Assembly: GCA_009760855.2 (NCBI GenBank)
Contig: WPIO01000013.1
Span: 2,020,001-2,084,000, forward strand
From: Cristatella mucedo
Lineage: Eukaryota; Bryozoa; Phylactolaemata; Cristatellidae
Length of the DNA stretch: 64,000 nt
Direction: 5' to 3'
Part shown: piece after piece, positions 11,093 to 21,399 of the stretch
Layout of the letters: each line of letters begins with the position of its first letter
Position numbering within the stretch: the first letter of the stretch is position 1
Made by a program: the position numbers and the translations under genes
The notes under the pieces: model-generated
Seen by the model: only the letters and a program-made list of their open reading frames with translations
Told to the model about the DNA's origin: nothing
Database searches by the model: none

Positions 11093-13690
11093 TACTGATT
11101 GTAGGAGACTTCAATATTCACGTTGACAACCCTAGGAACAGCCAGGTCCGCTCATTTCTTGACTGTCTGGAGAATCTTGGTTTGGCCCAACACGTTAATC
11201 ATAGCACCCACGTCGGTGGCCACATTGTAGATCTCGTTATCACTAAGGATGTCCTCCCCACTGACTTTGTGGTGTGCCCACTGACCCTCTCAGATCATTG
11301 TTCGGTCTCGTTTACTCTTCCTGCTCCCTCGTACGTGCAGGGCAATGTCGAATCGGCCAAACGACGTAACTTACAAAGCATTGACATGGACAAGTTTTTG
11401 AAATCTGTTTGTGATGCAGGCTTTCTTGATCTGCATTCAGACTCGACCGGCAGCCTCGATACCCTCACAGATGCGATGAACATGACACTCAGAAGTGCTC
11501 TTGACAAGCATGCTCCCGTTCGCTCTATCCGTGTTCAAAGTCGTCGAGATTGCTTTCAATTTACAAAAAAACTCCTTAAGATGCGCCGTGTTAAGCGCAG
11601 GCTGGAACGTCGTTTCAAGAAATCGGGGTCTGAGGCAGACCTAGTCAATTTTAAAGACTTCCTTCGTGTTTACACACGAAAGCTTAAAAAAGCCAGGGCT
11701 TCTTTTTTCATTAGAAAACTGAATTCCTGCCAGTCGGACACTAAACAGATTTATAAGACAGTAAACCATTTACTGGCCAATGCAGTCAGGTCTAACTCCC
11801 CAAATATTAAGGGCTCAGCCAAAAAGTTTCCAGCCTTCTTTACTGAAAAAATTGTGCACATTCGTGCCTCCATTAAGCCCCCTCCGACCAAAGCAATCGC
11901 CATTCCTCAACCTGTGACCTTTCTTAAAAGATTCTCTGATGTTTCTGCCTGTGATGTGGCTGCCTTAATAAGGTCTAGCAAAAAAAGCTCGTCTCCTGAA
12001 GACCCTATACCTTCATCTCTGTGGTCTTCACTTGCAGACCAACTTAGCCCTGCCATAACCAAGATTTTTAACGCTTCTTTGGGAAAAGGGATCGTCCCCA
12101 AGTCCTTCAAATCGGCAATCGTTAGACCTATTCTTAAAAAGCCCGGATTAGACACAGAGGTCCTAGCAAACTATCGTCCAGTTTTCCTTCTTCCATTCTT
12201 ATCAAAGATTCTTGAAAAAATTGTTGCTAAGCAGCTAGTTGAACATATTGAAAATAATGGAATGTCAGAAACATTTCAATCAGGTTTCAAGAGGCAGCAC
12301 TCTACCGAAACTGCTCTCCTCCGTGTTAACAATGACATTCTACGTGGCAACGACGACGGGAATGTCACTGCCCTAGCTCTGCTAGATCTGTCTGCTGCCT
12401 TCGACACCATTGATCACGAAGTTCTGCTTGAACGACTGAGAACAACGATCGGTCTGGCAGACGAAGCACTGGCGTGGTTTAAATCATACTTGTCTGCTCG
12501 TGTTCAATCTGTGTCGTGTGGGGGCCAGGTCTCAGACATGAGAAGGGTCACCTGTGGAGTCCCTCAAGGGTCTGTACTCAGTCCCTTACTGTTCTCCATT
12601 TACACGCAACCTCTGGGAAAAGTGATTAAGGCCCGTGGAATAGGATATCACTTCTATGCTGACGATACTCAGTTGTATTTGTCATTTAAACCGTCGGAAT
12701 CTGCTGCAGCAACTGAGAAACTAAATGCTTGCCTTGCCGATATTCGATCCTGGATGTCGGAAAACTTCCTGAAATTAAATGATGATAAAACCGAACTGCT
12801 GCTCATAGGACACCGTAAGCGTGTGGCTGGATTAAAAGGCTTTGCTGTTCTAATAGGCGATGCTATTGTGCGACCTTCACCACGTGCTCGTAATCTAGGT
12901 GTCGTGTTCGACAGCTGCCTCAATTTCAAAAGCTTCATTCAGAAGACTGCCCCTACAGCTAGCCATCACATCCGATCCCTATCCAAGATTAGAAGCTGTC
13001 TCCCACAGTGGCTTGTAAAAAATTTAACTAGCTCCTTAGTTCTGTCTCGGCTTGATTATTGTAATTCCCTTTTGGCTGGGCTGCCAAAGAAAGCTATTAT
13101 GCCACTACAGCAGACTATGAATATGGCTGCAAGGCTGGTCTTCAAGTCCCAGCGGTTTGAGCACGTGTCACCTTTGCTGGAAGAGCTAGGATGGTTGCCG
13201 GTTGAGCAAAGGATACGGAGCAAAGTTCTTACGCTGACCCACAAGGCCCGCCACGGCTTGGCTCCTTCATACCTAGCTGAACTGCTGCATCAGTTTCAGC
13301 CTGTTCGCGCCCTCAGGTCCTGTGTGGACAATAAATTAGCTGTTCCATTCCTCCACTTAAAGACAGTTGGCGACAGAAGCTGTAGCTCTGCAGGTCCTAG
13401 ACTGTGGAACTCGCTTCCACAATTCTTACACAACGACATCTACTCTCCAACTGCCGACTATGGCACATCTTTTTCAGCGGTCCTGAACTGCTACTTCTAT
13501 GCTACTCACTACCTCAACTGCTCTCCTAACTCTGCTATGCTTTCCACTTTCTCTTTGTTGCGTGAGACGAAGTCTGTTGGCTACCGAATGCGTACCGAAA
13601 GCTGCTTAGGCTGTGAGTGCGCTATACAAAACTCTCCTGCGTAACGCCCAAATTTTCTTTAGGACTTTGTGGAGTTACAGACGGAGATAC
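11093..13690 (+). mobile_element. L2-like family B element, longest copy
   Basis: This 2.6 kb insertion starts inside the endonuclease domain (LLIVGDFNIHVD) and ends at the diagnostic family B 3' sequence GGAGTTACAGACGGAGATAC. It sits inside a family A copy whose coding sequence resumes at 13691. The left edge is a 5' truncation, as expected for target-primed reverse transcription that stopped early. No target-site duplication is obvious. Confidence 0.85.
11095..13644 (+). CDS. Family B non-LTR retrotransposon ORF, N-terminally truncated
   Basis: An open frame of 849 codons without an interruption. It has no proper start because the element is 5'-truncated. Approximate residues within the frame: 1-75, the end of an APE-type endonuclease (GDFNI, later SDHCSVSF); 110-220, a basic linker; 300-600, reverse transcriptase with [23 protein letters not shown] near 430, [13 protein letters not shown] near 487, the catalytic FYADD near 518 and [12 protein letters not shown] near 560; 600-800, the L2/CR1 C-terminal region with [22 protein letters not shown] and [10 protein letters not shown]. 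Such proteins nick the target and copy the element RNA in place. The frame is unusually clean next to its neighbours, implying recent arrival. Autonomous activity is unlikely without the missing endonuclease part. Confidence 0.9.
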   Translation: MIVGDFNIHVDNPRNSQVRSFLDCLENLGLAQHVNHSTHVGGHIVDLVITKDVLPTDFVVCPLTLSDHCSVSFTLPAPSYVQGNVESAKRRNLQSIDMDKFLKSVCDAGFLDLHSDSTGSLDTLTDAMNMTLRSALDKHAPVRSIRVQSRRDCFQFTKKLLKMRRVKRRLERRFKKSGSEADLVNFKDFLRVYTRKLKKARASFFIRKLNSCQSDTKQIYKTVNHLLANAVRSNSPNIKGSAKKFPAFFTEKIVHIRASIKPPPTKAIAIPQPVTFLKRFSDVSACDVAALIRSSKKSSSPEDPIPSSLWSSLADQLSPAITKIFNASLGKGIVPKSFKSAIVRPILKKPGLDTEVLANYRPVFLLPFLSKILEKIVAKQLVEHIENNGMSETFQSGFKRQHSTETALLRVNNDILRGNDDGNVTALALLDLSAAFDTIDHEVLLERLRTTIGLADEALAWFKSYLSARVQSVSCGGQVSDMRRVTCGVPQGSVLSPLLFSIYTQPLGKVIKARGIGYHFYADDTQLYLSFKPSESAAATEKLNACLADIRSWMSENFLKLNDDKTELLLIGHRKRVAGLKGFAVLIGDAIVRPSPRARNLGVVFDSCLNFKSFIQKTAPTASHHIRSLSKIRSCLPQWLVKNLTSSLVLSRLDYCNSLLAGLPKKAIMPLQQTMNMAARLVFKSQRFEHVSPLLEELGWLPVEQRIRSKVLTLTHKARHGLAPSYLAELLHQFQPVRALRSCVDNKLAVPFLHLKTVGDRSCSSAGPRLWNSLPQFLHNDIYSPTADYGTSFSAVLNCYFYATHYLNCSPNSAMLSTFSLLRETKSVGYRMRTESCLGCECAIQNSPA

Positions 13691-13802
13691 AACCAAGTAT
13701 GATTCAGAAATTGAATGGTAAACTCTCGCGATCGGCTCCACCAGCATATGTCCAGTTGAATCTGCACGAAATTTTAGCATCCTGTTTCAAAGTGACCTTT
13801 TT

Positions 13803-14544
13803 CAGATCCCCATCCAAGATTAGGAGCTGTCTTCCACAGTGGCTCGCCAAAAGTTTAACTAGCTCCTTAGTTCAGTCTCGGCTTGATTATTGCAATTCCA
13901 TATTGGCTGGGCTACAGAAAAAGCGATTAGGCCACTGCAGCTGACTGTAAATATGGCTGCAAGGTAATTCTACAAGTCCCAGAAGTTTGAGCACGTGTCT
14001 CTTTTGCTAAAAGAGCTAAGATGGATGCCGGTTGAAAGACGGATTCAGAGCAAGGTTCTTACGCTGACCGACAAGGCCCGCCACGGCTTGGCTCTTCGCA
14101 CCTAGCTGAACTGCTGCACAAGTTTCAGCCTGTTCGCACCCTCAGGTCCTGTGTGGACAATAAATTAGCTGTCCCATGCCTCCACTTAAAGACCGTTGGT
14201 GACAGAAGCTTTAGCTCTGCAGGTCTTAGACCGTGGAACTTGCTTCCACAATTCTTACGAAACGACAAGTACTCTACTACTGCAGACTATGGCTCATCCT
14301 TTACAGCGGTTCTGAGGTGCTACTTCCATGCTACTCACTACCTCAACTGCTCTCCTGACTCTGCTATGCTTCCCACTTTCTCTTTGTTGCCTAAGACGAA
14401 GTCTGTTGGCTACCGAATGCGTGCTGAAAGCCCCTTAGGCTGTGAGTTCGCTATACAAAACTCTCCTGCGTAACACCCACATGGTCTTTATGACTTTGTG
14501 GAGTTAGAGACGGAGGTACATTATATTACATTGCATTACATTTC
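13803..14544 (+). mobile_element. Second family B insertion in the same family A copy
   Basis: It starts at the [11 protein letters not shown] coding region and keeps [16 protein letters not shown]-like and KTVGDRSFSS-like segments. It ends with GGAGTTAGAGACGGAGGTAC and a long ACATT-type tail (ATTATATTACATTGC). Frameshifts and stops break the frame (for example near 13940), so it is older than its neighbour at 11093. Family A sequence resumes at 14545. Confidence 0.8.
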
Positions 14545-15362
14545 ATTAGACGGCCATATCAGCTCCGCCGTCGAATATGAATAATTTCAGCTACATAACA
14601 TTGCTAAAATTCGGGCTGGTTTAGATAGTGATACAAATTCTAATTCGGTCCATGCATGTGTGACATCGCGTCTTGACTTCAGTAACTCACTGCTTGCCGG
14701 TCTACCGGTCTGTGCAGTCAGGCGCTCACAGCTAGTGCAAAACTATGCAGTTAGGCTTGTATGTCATGAGCATTGTAGTTGCCAAATCACACCACTTCTC
14801 GCCGACCTGCAATGGTTTCCAGTCAGGGAAGGCATTGACTTTAAGGTTTTCTCACTCACTTTTAGGTCTCTTCATTCTTTGGCTCCACCCTACCTATCAG
14901 ATCTATTTCCTTACAAGGTTAAGCATCGTACCACCGGCTTTTCAGAATCTGATCGTTTACCTATACCTCGTACGAACGACAAATCCTTTGAAGACCAAAC
15001 CTTTAGTTCATATGCTCACAAAGCCTGGAACTGACTTCGACTTCCGACTTGCTTCCCAACATCTGCTAACTTGACAACACATAGAAAGAAACTAAAAGCA
15101 CATCAATTTATGGCAGCATTTAGTAGGTCCATGTGATTAGTCGTTCACGTGCTCATGCATGCAGACACTGTGCATGCTACCACTAACCATATTTGCCCGG
15201 AGACCATTTGTATGTCACCTCTCACCATGTCACGCTCGTTCTCATTGAGCATGCTGACACTAACCATTTGATTATGCTTCTTTTACAGCATATGCAAAGT
15301 GCCTAGAAATTTATTGATAATCTTCGAGGGCGCTTTAACAAATGTATCTCTATTAATATGAT

Positions 15363-16905
15363 AAATTAACTTATGATCGCATGACGTAGCTGGGCGCTGG
15401 TTAAATCACACGTGGCCATGTTAAGCTAGCTGCCACAATTCTTGAACAGGCAGAACATTGAGCACTTGGCGGCTTACTGTGAAGACGGTTTATGAAATTT
15501 TCCAAACGAGCAATCTTGTAAGCAGGGCGATACTCGTGTAGTTTATCCGATTTTGGTAACACTTCCCACCCAGCACGCATATACTATGAGGCGAGAAACC
15601 TGGCAGCAGTAACTCGGTACGGGTGACTATGTATGTATCGTGCAGGCTACGCAGACCTACAGGATTCGAAGCTCTTCGGGCCCTGCTGTTTCTGCGGCGG
15701 TTTCCCTTCTGGCTCGGCCGAGATTCGCGATATATAATCGCTCAAAGAGGGTGACAAACGATCAGCACTCGTTCTTCCTCAGCAGTCGGTCGCTGGTTGG
15801 CAATGCTATACGCTATGGAAACGGTTAATTGTCGGGGGGGGGGGCTGGCGACGTCCGGAAATTTCTTAGAAAGCTGTGTTGCAGCAATACCGCCACTGAC
15901 AATGAAGTCTACTTTAGCAACTAGAACGGTTGCCAACATGTACTCGACCTTCTCCGTAAAGGAGATCGTTTGTAGTAAGTCTGTTAAGGTGTGCAGCTGG
16001 CGAAGCGGGTCTTCGAGCAAACCTCAGTCGCCCCAGCTGCCACTTCTGCCTCACAATTCTGCACATGATTTTCAAAACTTCCACAGTGTGAACAATCGCG
16101 AGATCTAACTAGCTGCAACGTATGCAATGGATTATGGCTTTTGATTGGCCAAGCCGCCTCTGCCCAGAGCGTGAGACGAATCTCACTCACACGCGGCTCC
16201 ATCACCGCTCATCAACGCCGGCGGTAGCGGGAGGCTCGAACTCTTCCTGAACCATTTTATCCGCCGCTGCCTGATAGCACTCGGCATCTGCCAATCGGTG
16301 ACAGGTTCGAGGAAGGCTGGCCTGGAGACAGCGTGCTGTAGACGGGCCTCGCCTTCAACGACGGGACTTTGCCCCGTAAACTTGTAACCGCGCGGCGACA
16401 GCACCTACCCCGGCTCTCTACCGGTGGACTGCGCGATGCAGTGCTGCAGTGGGCTTAAAACACAAACGGTCACAACTGGGCGCCGAAAGCGACAGTTTAT
16501 TGTGGGCCTCTTAGTAGTGGTTACGCGCCGGCGCAAGTGCTTTAGGCGGCGCGTACCGGACCGACGGAGTTAACTGGACGAACTCCCGGAGCCCGCTTAT
16601 AATAAACTACCCTATGCGTGTATAATAAACTATCCTATGCGCGCGTCGCTAGCGATGGTCCCGACCTCAAAGGCGGACCGCTACAGTGCCCCAAGATACG
16701 AGCAGCTAACCGAGTAGCCGGCAGAACACAACTGCAAAGTCCAAGTTGCACTTGGCAGTTCGTCGCCGTATGTTCGTCTCTCGTGCTCTCGAAGCCTAGT
16801 CTCGCATCGACTACGGGAGCTGCAGCTACGAGCTCAGTCAGTCGTCCGGTTATATTCTCTCTCCTCTAAACTCCTGATCTCGCGCGTAGCTTTAATTTCT
16901 ACTTC
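15363..16905. other. Unassigned stretch, partly CpG-rich
   Basis: No known repeat or domain was recognised. Around 16140-16640 the sequence is CpG-rich. An imperfect direct repeat of about 23 bp (TATAATAAACTAYCCTATGCG core) lies at roughly 16597 and 16620. A 92-codon minus-strand frame at 15742-16020 and a 73-codon one at 16183-16404 have no recognised family. I do not call them genes. Confidence 0.35.
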
Positions 16906-17187
16906 AGCACATCAGTCGGTGCCCATTCTGACCACATCGTCTGCGCCAGGCTTCATTCTAGCATCCTGACCGCATCGTCTGCACCAGGCTTCATTCTAAC
17001 TTTAGCGGGTCTATACCCGCTGCACTAGTCGAGCCAACTATGGCAAGCACATTAGTCGGTCCATCTACTTCCTAACCGCATCGCCTGCACAGATCTTTAT
17101 TCCAACCTGAGCTAGTTGGACCAGAGGCCGGGTCTGTACTAGGCGCCGTAGTCGAACCCAGTAAGGCCAGGGCTCCCATCGCGGCTA
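16906..17187 (-). repeat. Satellite-like repeat, about 119 bp unit, minus orientation
   Basis: Its reverse complement matches 37515-37785 block by block: GGGAGCCCTGGCCTTACTGG, GGCGCCTAGTACAGACCC, TAGCTCAGGTTGGAAT, GCAGGCGATGCGGTTAGGA, GACCGACTAATGTG, then a second round with GAATGAAGCCTGGTGCAGACG. The 40 bp GAATGAAGCCTGG segment is itself duplicated here. A noncoding tandem repeat is the simplest reading. Confidence 0.7.
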
Positions 17188-17460
17188 ACCTGAGAGCTGC
17201 CCCAGTGCAAACTTAGACGCCGCAATCCAGCATGGAAAACGACGAATCCTGCGAGAAGGCTGCAAACCTCAAGGTCATAATTTTCGCAAGGAAATGCGAC
17301 CGACTTTCTGGCGCAAGACCAGAGAGCAGTGTTGCCGCGTTACCCCTTGATTTTGGGCACTCTTAAGCTCTTGTACCCCCAAGCAACGGATGATACCTCG
17401 ATGCTCTTCGAGTTCCGCGGAGTAACCGGGAGCGCTCCTAGAACTCTACTCTTGCTGTGC

Positions 17461-17790
17461 GATAATAATAATAATACATTTGATATGGCGCCGTCAGAGA
17501 ACTCGATCTGTTTAAGTACTTAAAATTTGCTGTAAGGGTAGCACGATCCGGTGGCTAGTGGCAGCATGCTCGAAAAACAACAAGAATAATAGGGTTAGGG
17601 GTGACGTGACATGCACATTGTCAGCATGCAAGTGTGGTTAGTGGTTAGCAGCATGCACAGTGTCAGCACGTTTAAGTACACAAGGTCAAATCTCAGGGAC
17701 CCACTAAATGCTGTGCTAAGTAGATGCGTTTTTAGTTTCTTTTCAAGTGCGGTCAAGTCAGGAGATGTCGTGACGCAAGTTGGAAGTGAG
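17461..17790 (-). mobile_element. L2-like family A 3' end
   Basis: It begins with AATAATAATAATAC and a degenerate hairpin (CCGTCAGAGAACTCGATCTG). It runs through the family A 3' noncoding region (GTCAGCATGCAAGTGTGGTT, CAGTGTCAGCACG, GGGACCCACTAAATGCTGT) and stops near GTCGTGACGCAAGTTGG in the C-terminal coding region. It is strongly 5'-truncated. Confidence 0.8.
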
Positions 17791-20082
17791 TAGCTAGCGA
17801 TGATGCGGGAGAAGAAGGAGTCCCGTCAGGTGAAGGCAACCTTTCCGTTCCGATGTAGCAGAAACCCGAAGGGGAAAGACTTTAAACAAACCCAAAGTAT
17901 TGTGAATATTGTACCTGCTCTGTATAAACAAACACGTCCTAGCTTTAGCGGCTATAAGCTTGCCGTGATTGTCTGAAGTTGCCTGCAGCACCAGCTATAA
18001 TAAATAGGCAATTACTTGCCCTCTTATGAGTGCACTGCTGCTAATAGCGCTACTTTTGGAGTTTCAAGAGCTCTTATTATTTCTTTTGTGGCATTGTGCG
18101 GGTATCAGAGGTTTACATTGTACTCTACCTGAATTGATGCAAATCGTGCGGCCAAGACACTTGCGTCGGCAGTAGCATTGATTTTCCAAGATAAGTGCTT
18201 TTAAGTTGCACTGTCTTCCTTGTTCTTCAAATTGCTTATTCAAATTTTGGCGAGGCTTAGTCACAGAGTATGAGATAATTCTCAGGAGGCAATTGCACAC
18301 GGTAAATGAGCAGCGCACTCACATGCGGAGTCCAAAGGCTCAGTCAGAGGAGCCGTTCTGTTTTCAGCAGACGTGGAGGCCTACGCTAAGCTCAAGATGC
18401 CTCAGTATGTTGGAGAAATTACCACGTTGCTGTCGCTTTCCCCGGCTTCAGCGGTTAAATCTGACTAGCAATCTCAGAAGCATTCTGTAGCTTAATAATA
18501 ATAATAATACACTTGATAAAGCACCCTCAGAGAACGTAATCTCTTTCTAGGCGCTTTACATTTGCTGCAAAGAAAAATGCAAATGAATGGTAAGTAAAAT
18601 CATGCTTGAAAAACAAACACAATGAGTAATATGGTTAAGGGTGACATGTACAGGGTCAGCATGCAAATGTGGCTAGTGGCAGCATGCACAGTGTCAGCAC
18701 GCATAAGCACATCAGGGACGAATCACAGGGACCCATTAAATGCTGTCCTAAATAGGTGTGTTTTTAAGTTCCTTTTAAATTTAGTCAGGTCAGGGGATGT
18801 TCTGACGCAGGTCGGGAGAGAGTTCCAGGCTTTGGGAGCATACGAACTAAATGCACGGTCTCCAAAGGATTTAAGGTTTGTACGAGCTTATTGGAAATTA
18901 GTCTCCGCTCGAGACGAGCCAGCGGCTCGTCTCGAGCATGCATGGGGAGTGTGCTTCAGGGCTGATGAGGGTCTGAGGCGGACATTTTTAAAAGCTTATA
19001 TCCCTATTGTATGTATCGGCCTGTGCTTGGCTGGTGCACACTAGTCCGCTTTTGATTGAGCTGTGACTCTGCTTTTGGCCTGCTTATGGTGTGGCTTGGC
19101 CGGCTTTTGATTGTAGGGCTGTATCATCGCAAAAGATGCGGCGAAGAAAACTCGCCGAGAATTCAGTGCAAATGAGGGTGCAGAGGAGAAAGGTTCGGGA
19201 GTCGTTGGGTTGCGAGCGTTATTCGAGTACGTGGCTCTTAGAGCTTCTTCGGTGGTTCCGCGTCGTCGCTTGTTAGCTGCCATAGCTTCAAATCACAAAG
19301 TTAAATAACAAGGTGGATGGAAAAGTTAGTTATTGCAAACGAGCACCATAGAAGCCATGAAGATGATTTCAGCCACGCAGATGAACAAAGTAGCTAGCGA
19401 GAACGAACAAGGCGTAGTGAGTGACAGGGTCATATACGTTCCACCTCGTCACGCGTCGAAAAACTCGACCCCAAATGCGATTAGAGCCACGATAAGTTAT
19501 GAGAAGGCAATGCACAGGGTATTAATAAGCCTTTGGGAAATGTAGAAGCCAGATCGAGTACAGGTAGCACTCTAAAACATTAAAGGAGAAAGCCGGGTGA
19601 CGAAGGCGAGTCCATTAATCCCTTTTGCGCGAGACCCGCCCAAAATTCGGCACCGACCCAGCCTGTAACGGGCCGCTAAAGGTGAACAGCCACATCGCAA
19701 AAACGGGGCTAGCGGAAGAGCAGTTTATTGCCTTCAATCGTACATGCATCTGAGATAGGACCTAAAGTAGCGGCATCTATTTACGAATGGGCTGTAAAGT
19801 GAGAAACCTAGGTCGCCTATTCGAGTGCGCGGCTGCCTCGGTTTGGTGCTGACAAGACCGTACTGCTTGCGGCCGGCTGAATCGGTCCCGGCCAGGCACG
19901 CTACGTTGCTAACGGTCTTAATCTCGAGCAATGGAGAAAAAGTGAGACGCTTCACTAAGACAGGAGGAAAACTGACAAAGTAAGTACTACAACTGAGTCT
20001 TATTCTGCTGTTCAGCCACTTTGTCGCCTTTGGATTTAGCGAGCGGTAAAAATTTATTCTGGCCCAGGCATGGCCACAGCAG
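17791..20082. repeat. Diverged 2.2 kb repeat unit, copy 1
   Basis: It aligns collinearly by eye with 21400-23550. Shared blocks include AGAAGGGG with TTGTGAATATTGT, GGGTATCAGAGG with TTGTACTC, AGGCTTAGTC with ATTCTCAG.AGGCAAT, TTTTCAGCAGACG, TCGAAAAACTCGACC, GGGTATTAATAAGCC and TGTCGCCTTTGGATTTAGCGA. A family A fragment (18493-18895) interrupts this copy only. No protein domain is visible on either strand. It may be an unclassified mobile element or an old segmental duplication. Confidence 0.65.
18493..18895 (-). mobile_element. L2-like family A 3' end, young
   Basis: The (TAA)n tail, the hairpin (GCACCCTCAGAGAACG, CTAGGCGCTTTACATTTGC), the complete 3' noncoding region and the start of the coding end (CTTTGGGAGCATACGAACT, CGGTCTCCAAAGGATTTAAG) are present. 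The sequence is close to the copies at 34 and 39 kb. It interrupts repeat copy 1. Confidence 0.85.
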
Positions 20083-20455
20083 TTCTGTCACTCCCTTTTA
20101 GGTTCCTTCAATCTCTGGTTCCAGCCTACCAATTAGAAGTGCATTCCTCTGAGGCTAAATATCGTACCAGCCATTTTTTTTCTGACTACGTCGTATGAAT
20201 TTCAAATCCTTTGGAGATCGTTTATTCACATATGCCATGGGGCTCAAGCCCTCGACTTCAGTCATCAAATATATTCATCTTGACCTCAGTCACCGTGAGC
20301 ACCTTGAAGACTGGGTCAAGCCAGCCATTTTACATGTTGCCGCTACTTATTTGATCAATTTTAGTTTAGAGTATATGTAAAGTACCTGGAGAAAGTCTGA
20401 GTTCTCTGGGGAGAGCGCTATTCAAGCATATTATTATACGATTATTATTACTAAC
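20083..20455 (+). mobile_element. L2-like family A fragment with internal deletion
   Basis: It starts with a SLPFRFLQSLVPAY-like segment, keeps AATCCTTTGGAGATCG and then jumps to the 3' end. The end is a hairpin AAAGTACCTGGAGAAAG with TTCTCTGGGGAGAGCGCT followed by ATTATTATACGATTATTATTA. The 3' noncoding region between is largely lost. It is old and noncoding. Confidence 0.65.
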
Positions 20456-20509
20456 TGGCATTTATTGCAAACATACATATGTGTGCATGCGTGTATCCAG
20501 GTATGTATA

Positions 20510-20618
<109 letters not shown>

Positions 20619-20629
20619 ACTCCAGTATA

Positions 20630-21152
20630 GATGTAGGATGGTTGCCGGTTGTGCAACGGATACAGAGCAAAGTTCTTACGTTGACCCACAAGGCCCGCCA
20701 TGGCTTGGCTCCTCCATAACTAGCTGAACTGCTGCACCAGCTTCAGCCTCTTCGCGCCCTCAGGTCCTGTGTGGACAATCAATTAGCTGTCCCATTCCTC
20801 CGCTTAAAGACCGTTGGTGACAGAAGCTTTAGCTCTGCAGGTCCTATAATGTGGAACTCGCTTCCACAATTCTTACGCAACGACAACTACTCTTCTATTG
20901 CCGACTATGGCACATTCTTTTCAGCGGTCCTGAGCTGACACTTCAATGCTACTCACTACCTCAACTGCTCTCCTGTCTCTGCTATGCTTTCCACTTTCTC
21001 TTCGTTGCGTGAGACGAAGTCTGTTGGCTACCGAATGAGTACCGAAAGCCGCTTAGGCTGTGAGTGCGCTATACAAAACTCTCCTTTGTAACATCCACAC
21101 GGTCTTTATGACTTTGTGGAGTTACAGACGGAGATACATTACATTAAATTAC
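20630..21152 (+). mobile_element. L2-like family B, 5'-truncated, between AT tracts
   Basis: It starts at GGATGGTTGCCGGTTGTGC (the WLPVEQRI coding region). It runs through [16 protein letters not shown]-like, LWNSLPQFL-like and the 3' noncoding segments to GGAGTTACAGACGGAGATAC plus an ACATTACATTAAATTACAT tail. A stop replaces the residue after GLAPP. The (TA)n runs on both sides suggest insertion into, or growth from, a pre-existing AT tract. Confidence 0.85.
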
Positions 21153-21369
<217 letters not shown>

Positions 21370-21399
21370 GGATTATTAAAACTCTACTCTAGTGAAGCG

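Larger units (their letters stand above)
10558..15362 (+). mobile_element. L2-like family A copy split by two family B insertions
   Basis: Three segments of one old family A element are collinear. 10558-11092 runs from the ESALLR-like region through LDLS, YLSG and the YTL region to the DRTNLVTMG region. 13691-13802 covers the following PSMIQKLN to FKVTF region. 14545-15362 covers [28 protein letters not shown] and AHKAWN, then the 3' noncoding region and a degenerate hairpin (AAAGTGCCTAG, GAGGGCGCTTTA). Family B DNA fills both gaps. The family A frame is broken by stops and indels. Confidence 0.85.

Noticed and set aside
15742-16020. 92-codon minus-strand frame with smooth, protein-like composition (LLQTISFTEKVEYMLATV)
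   Set aside because: No recognised family, no matching upstream or downstream exon with compatible splice sites, and an overlapping plus-strand frame of similar length.
17230-17364. Short plus-strand frame MENDESCEKAANLKV as the possible start of a gag-like ORF, with a primer-binding-site-like TGGGCGCCGAAAGCGACAG near 16478
   Set aside because: The frame is only about 44 codons, and no LTRs, protease or reverse transcriptase of an LTR element are present nearby.
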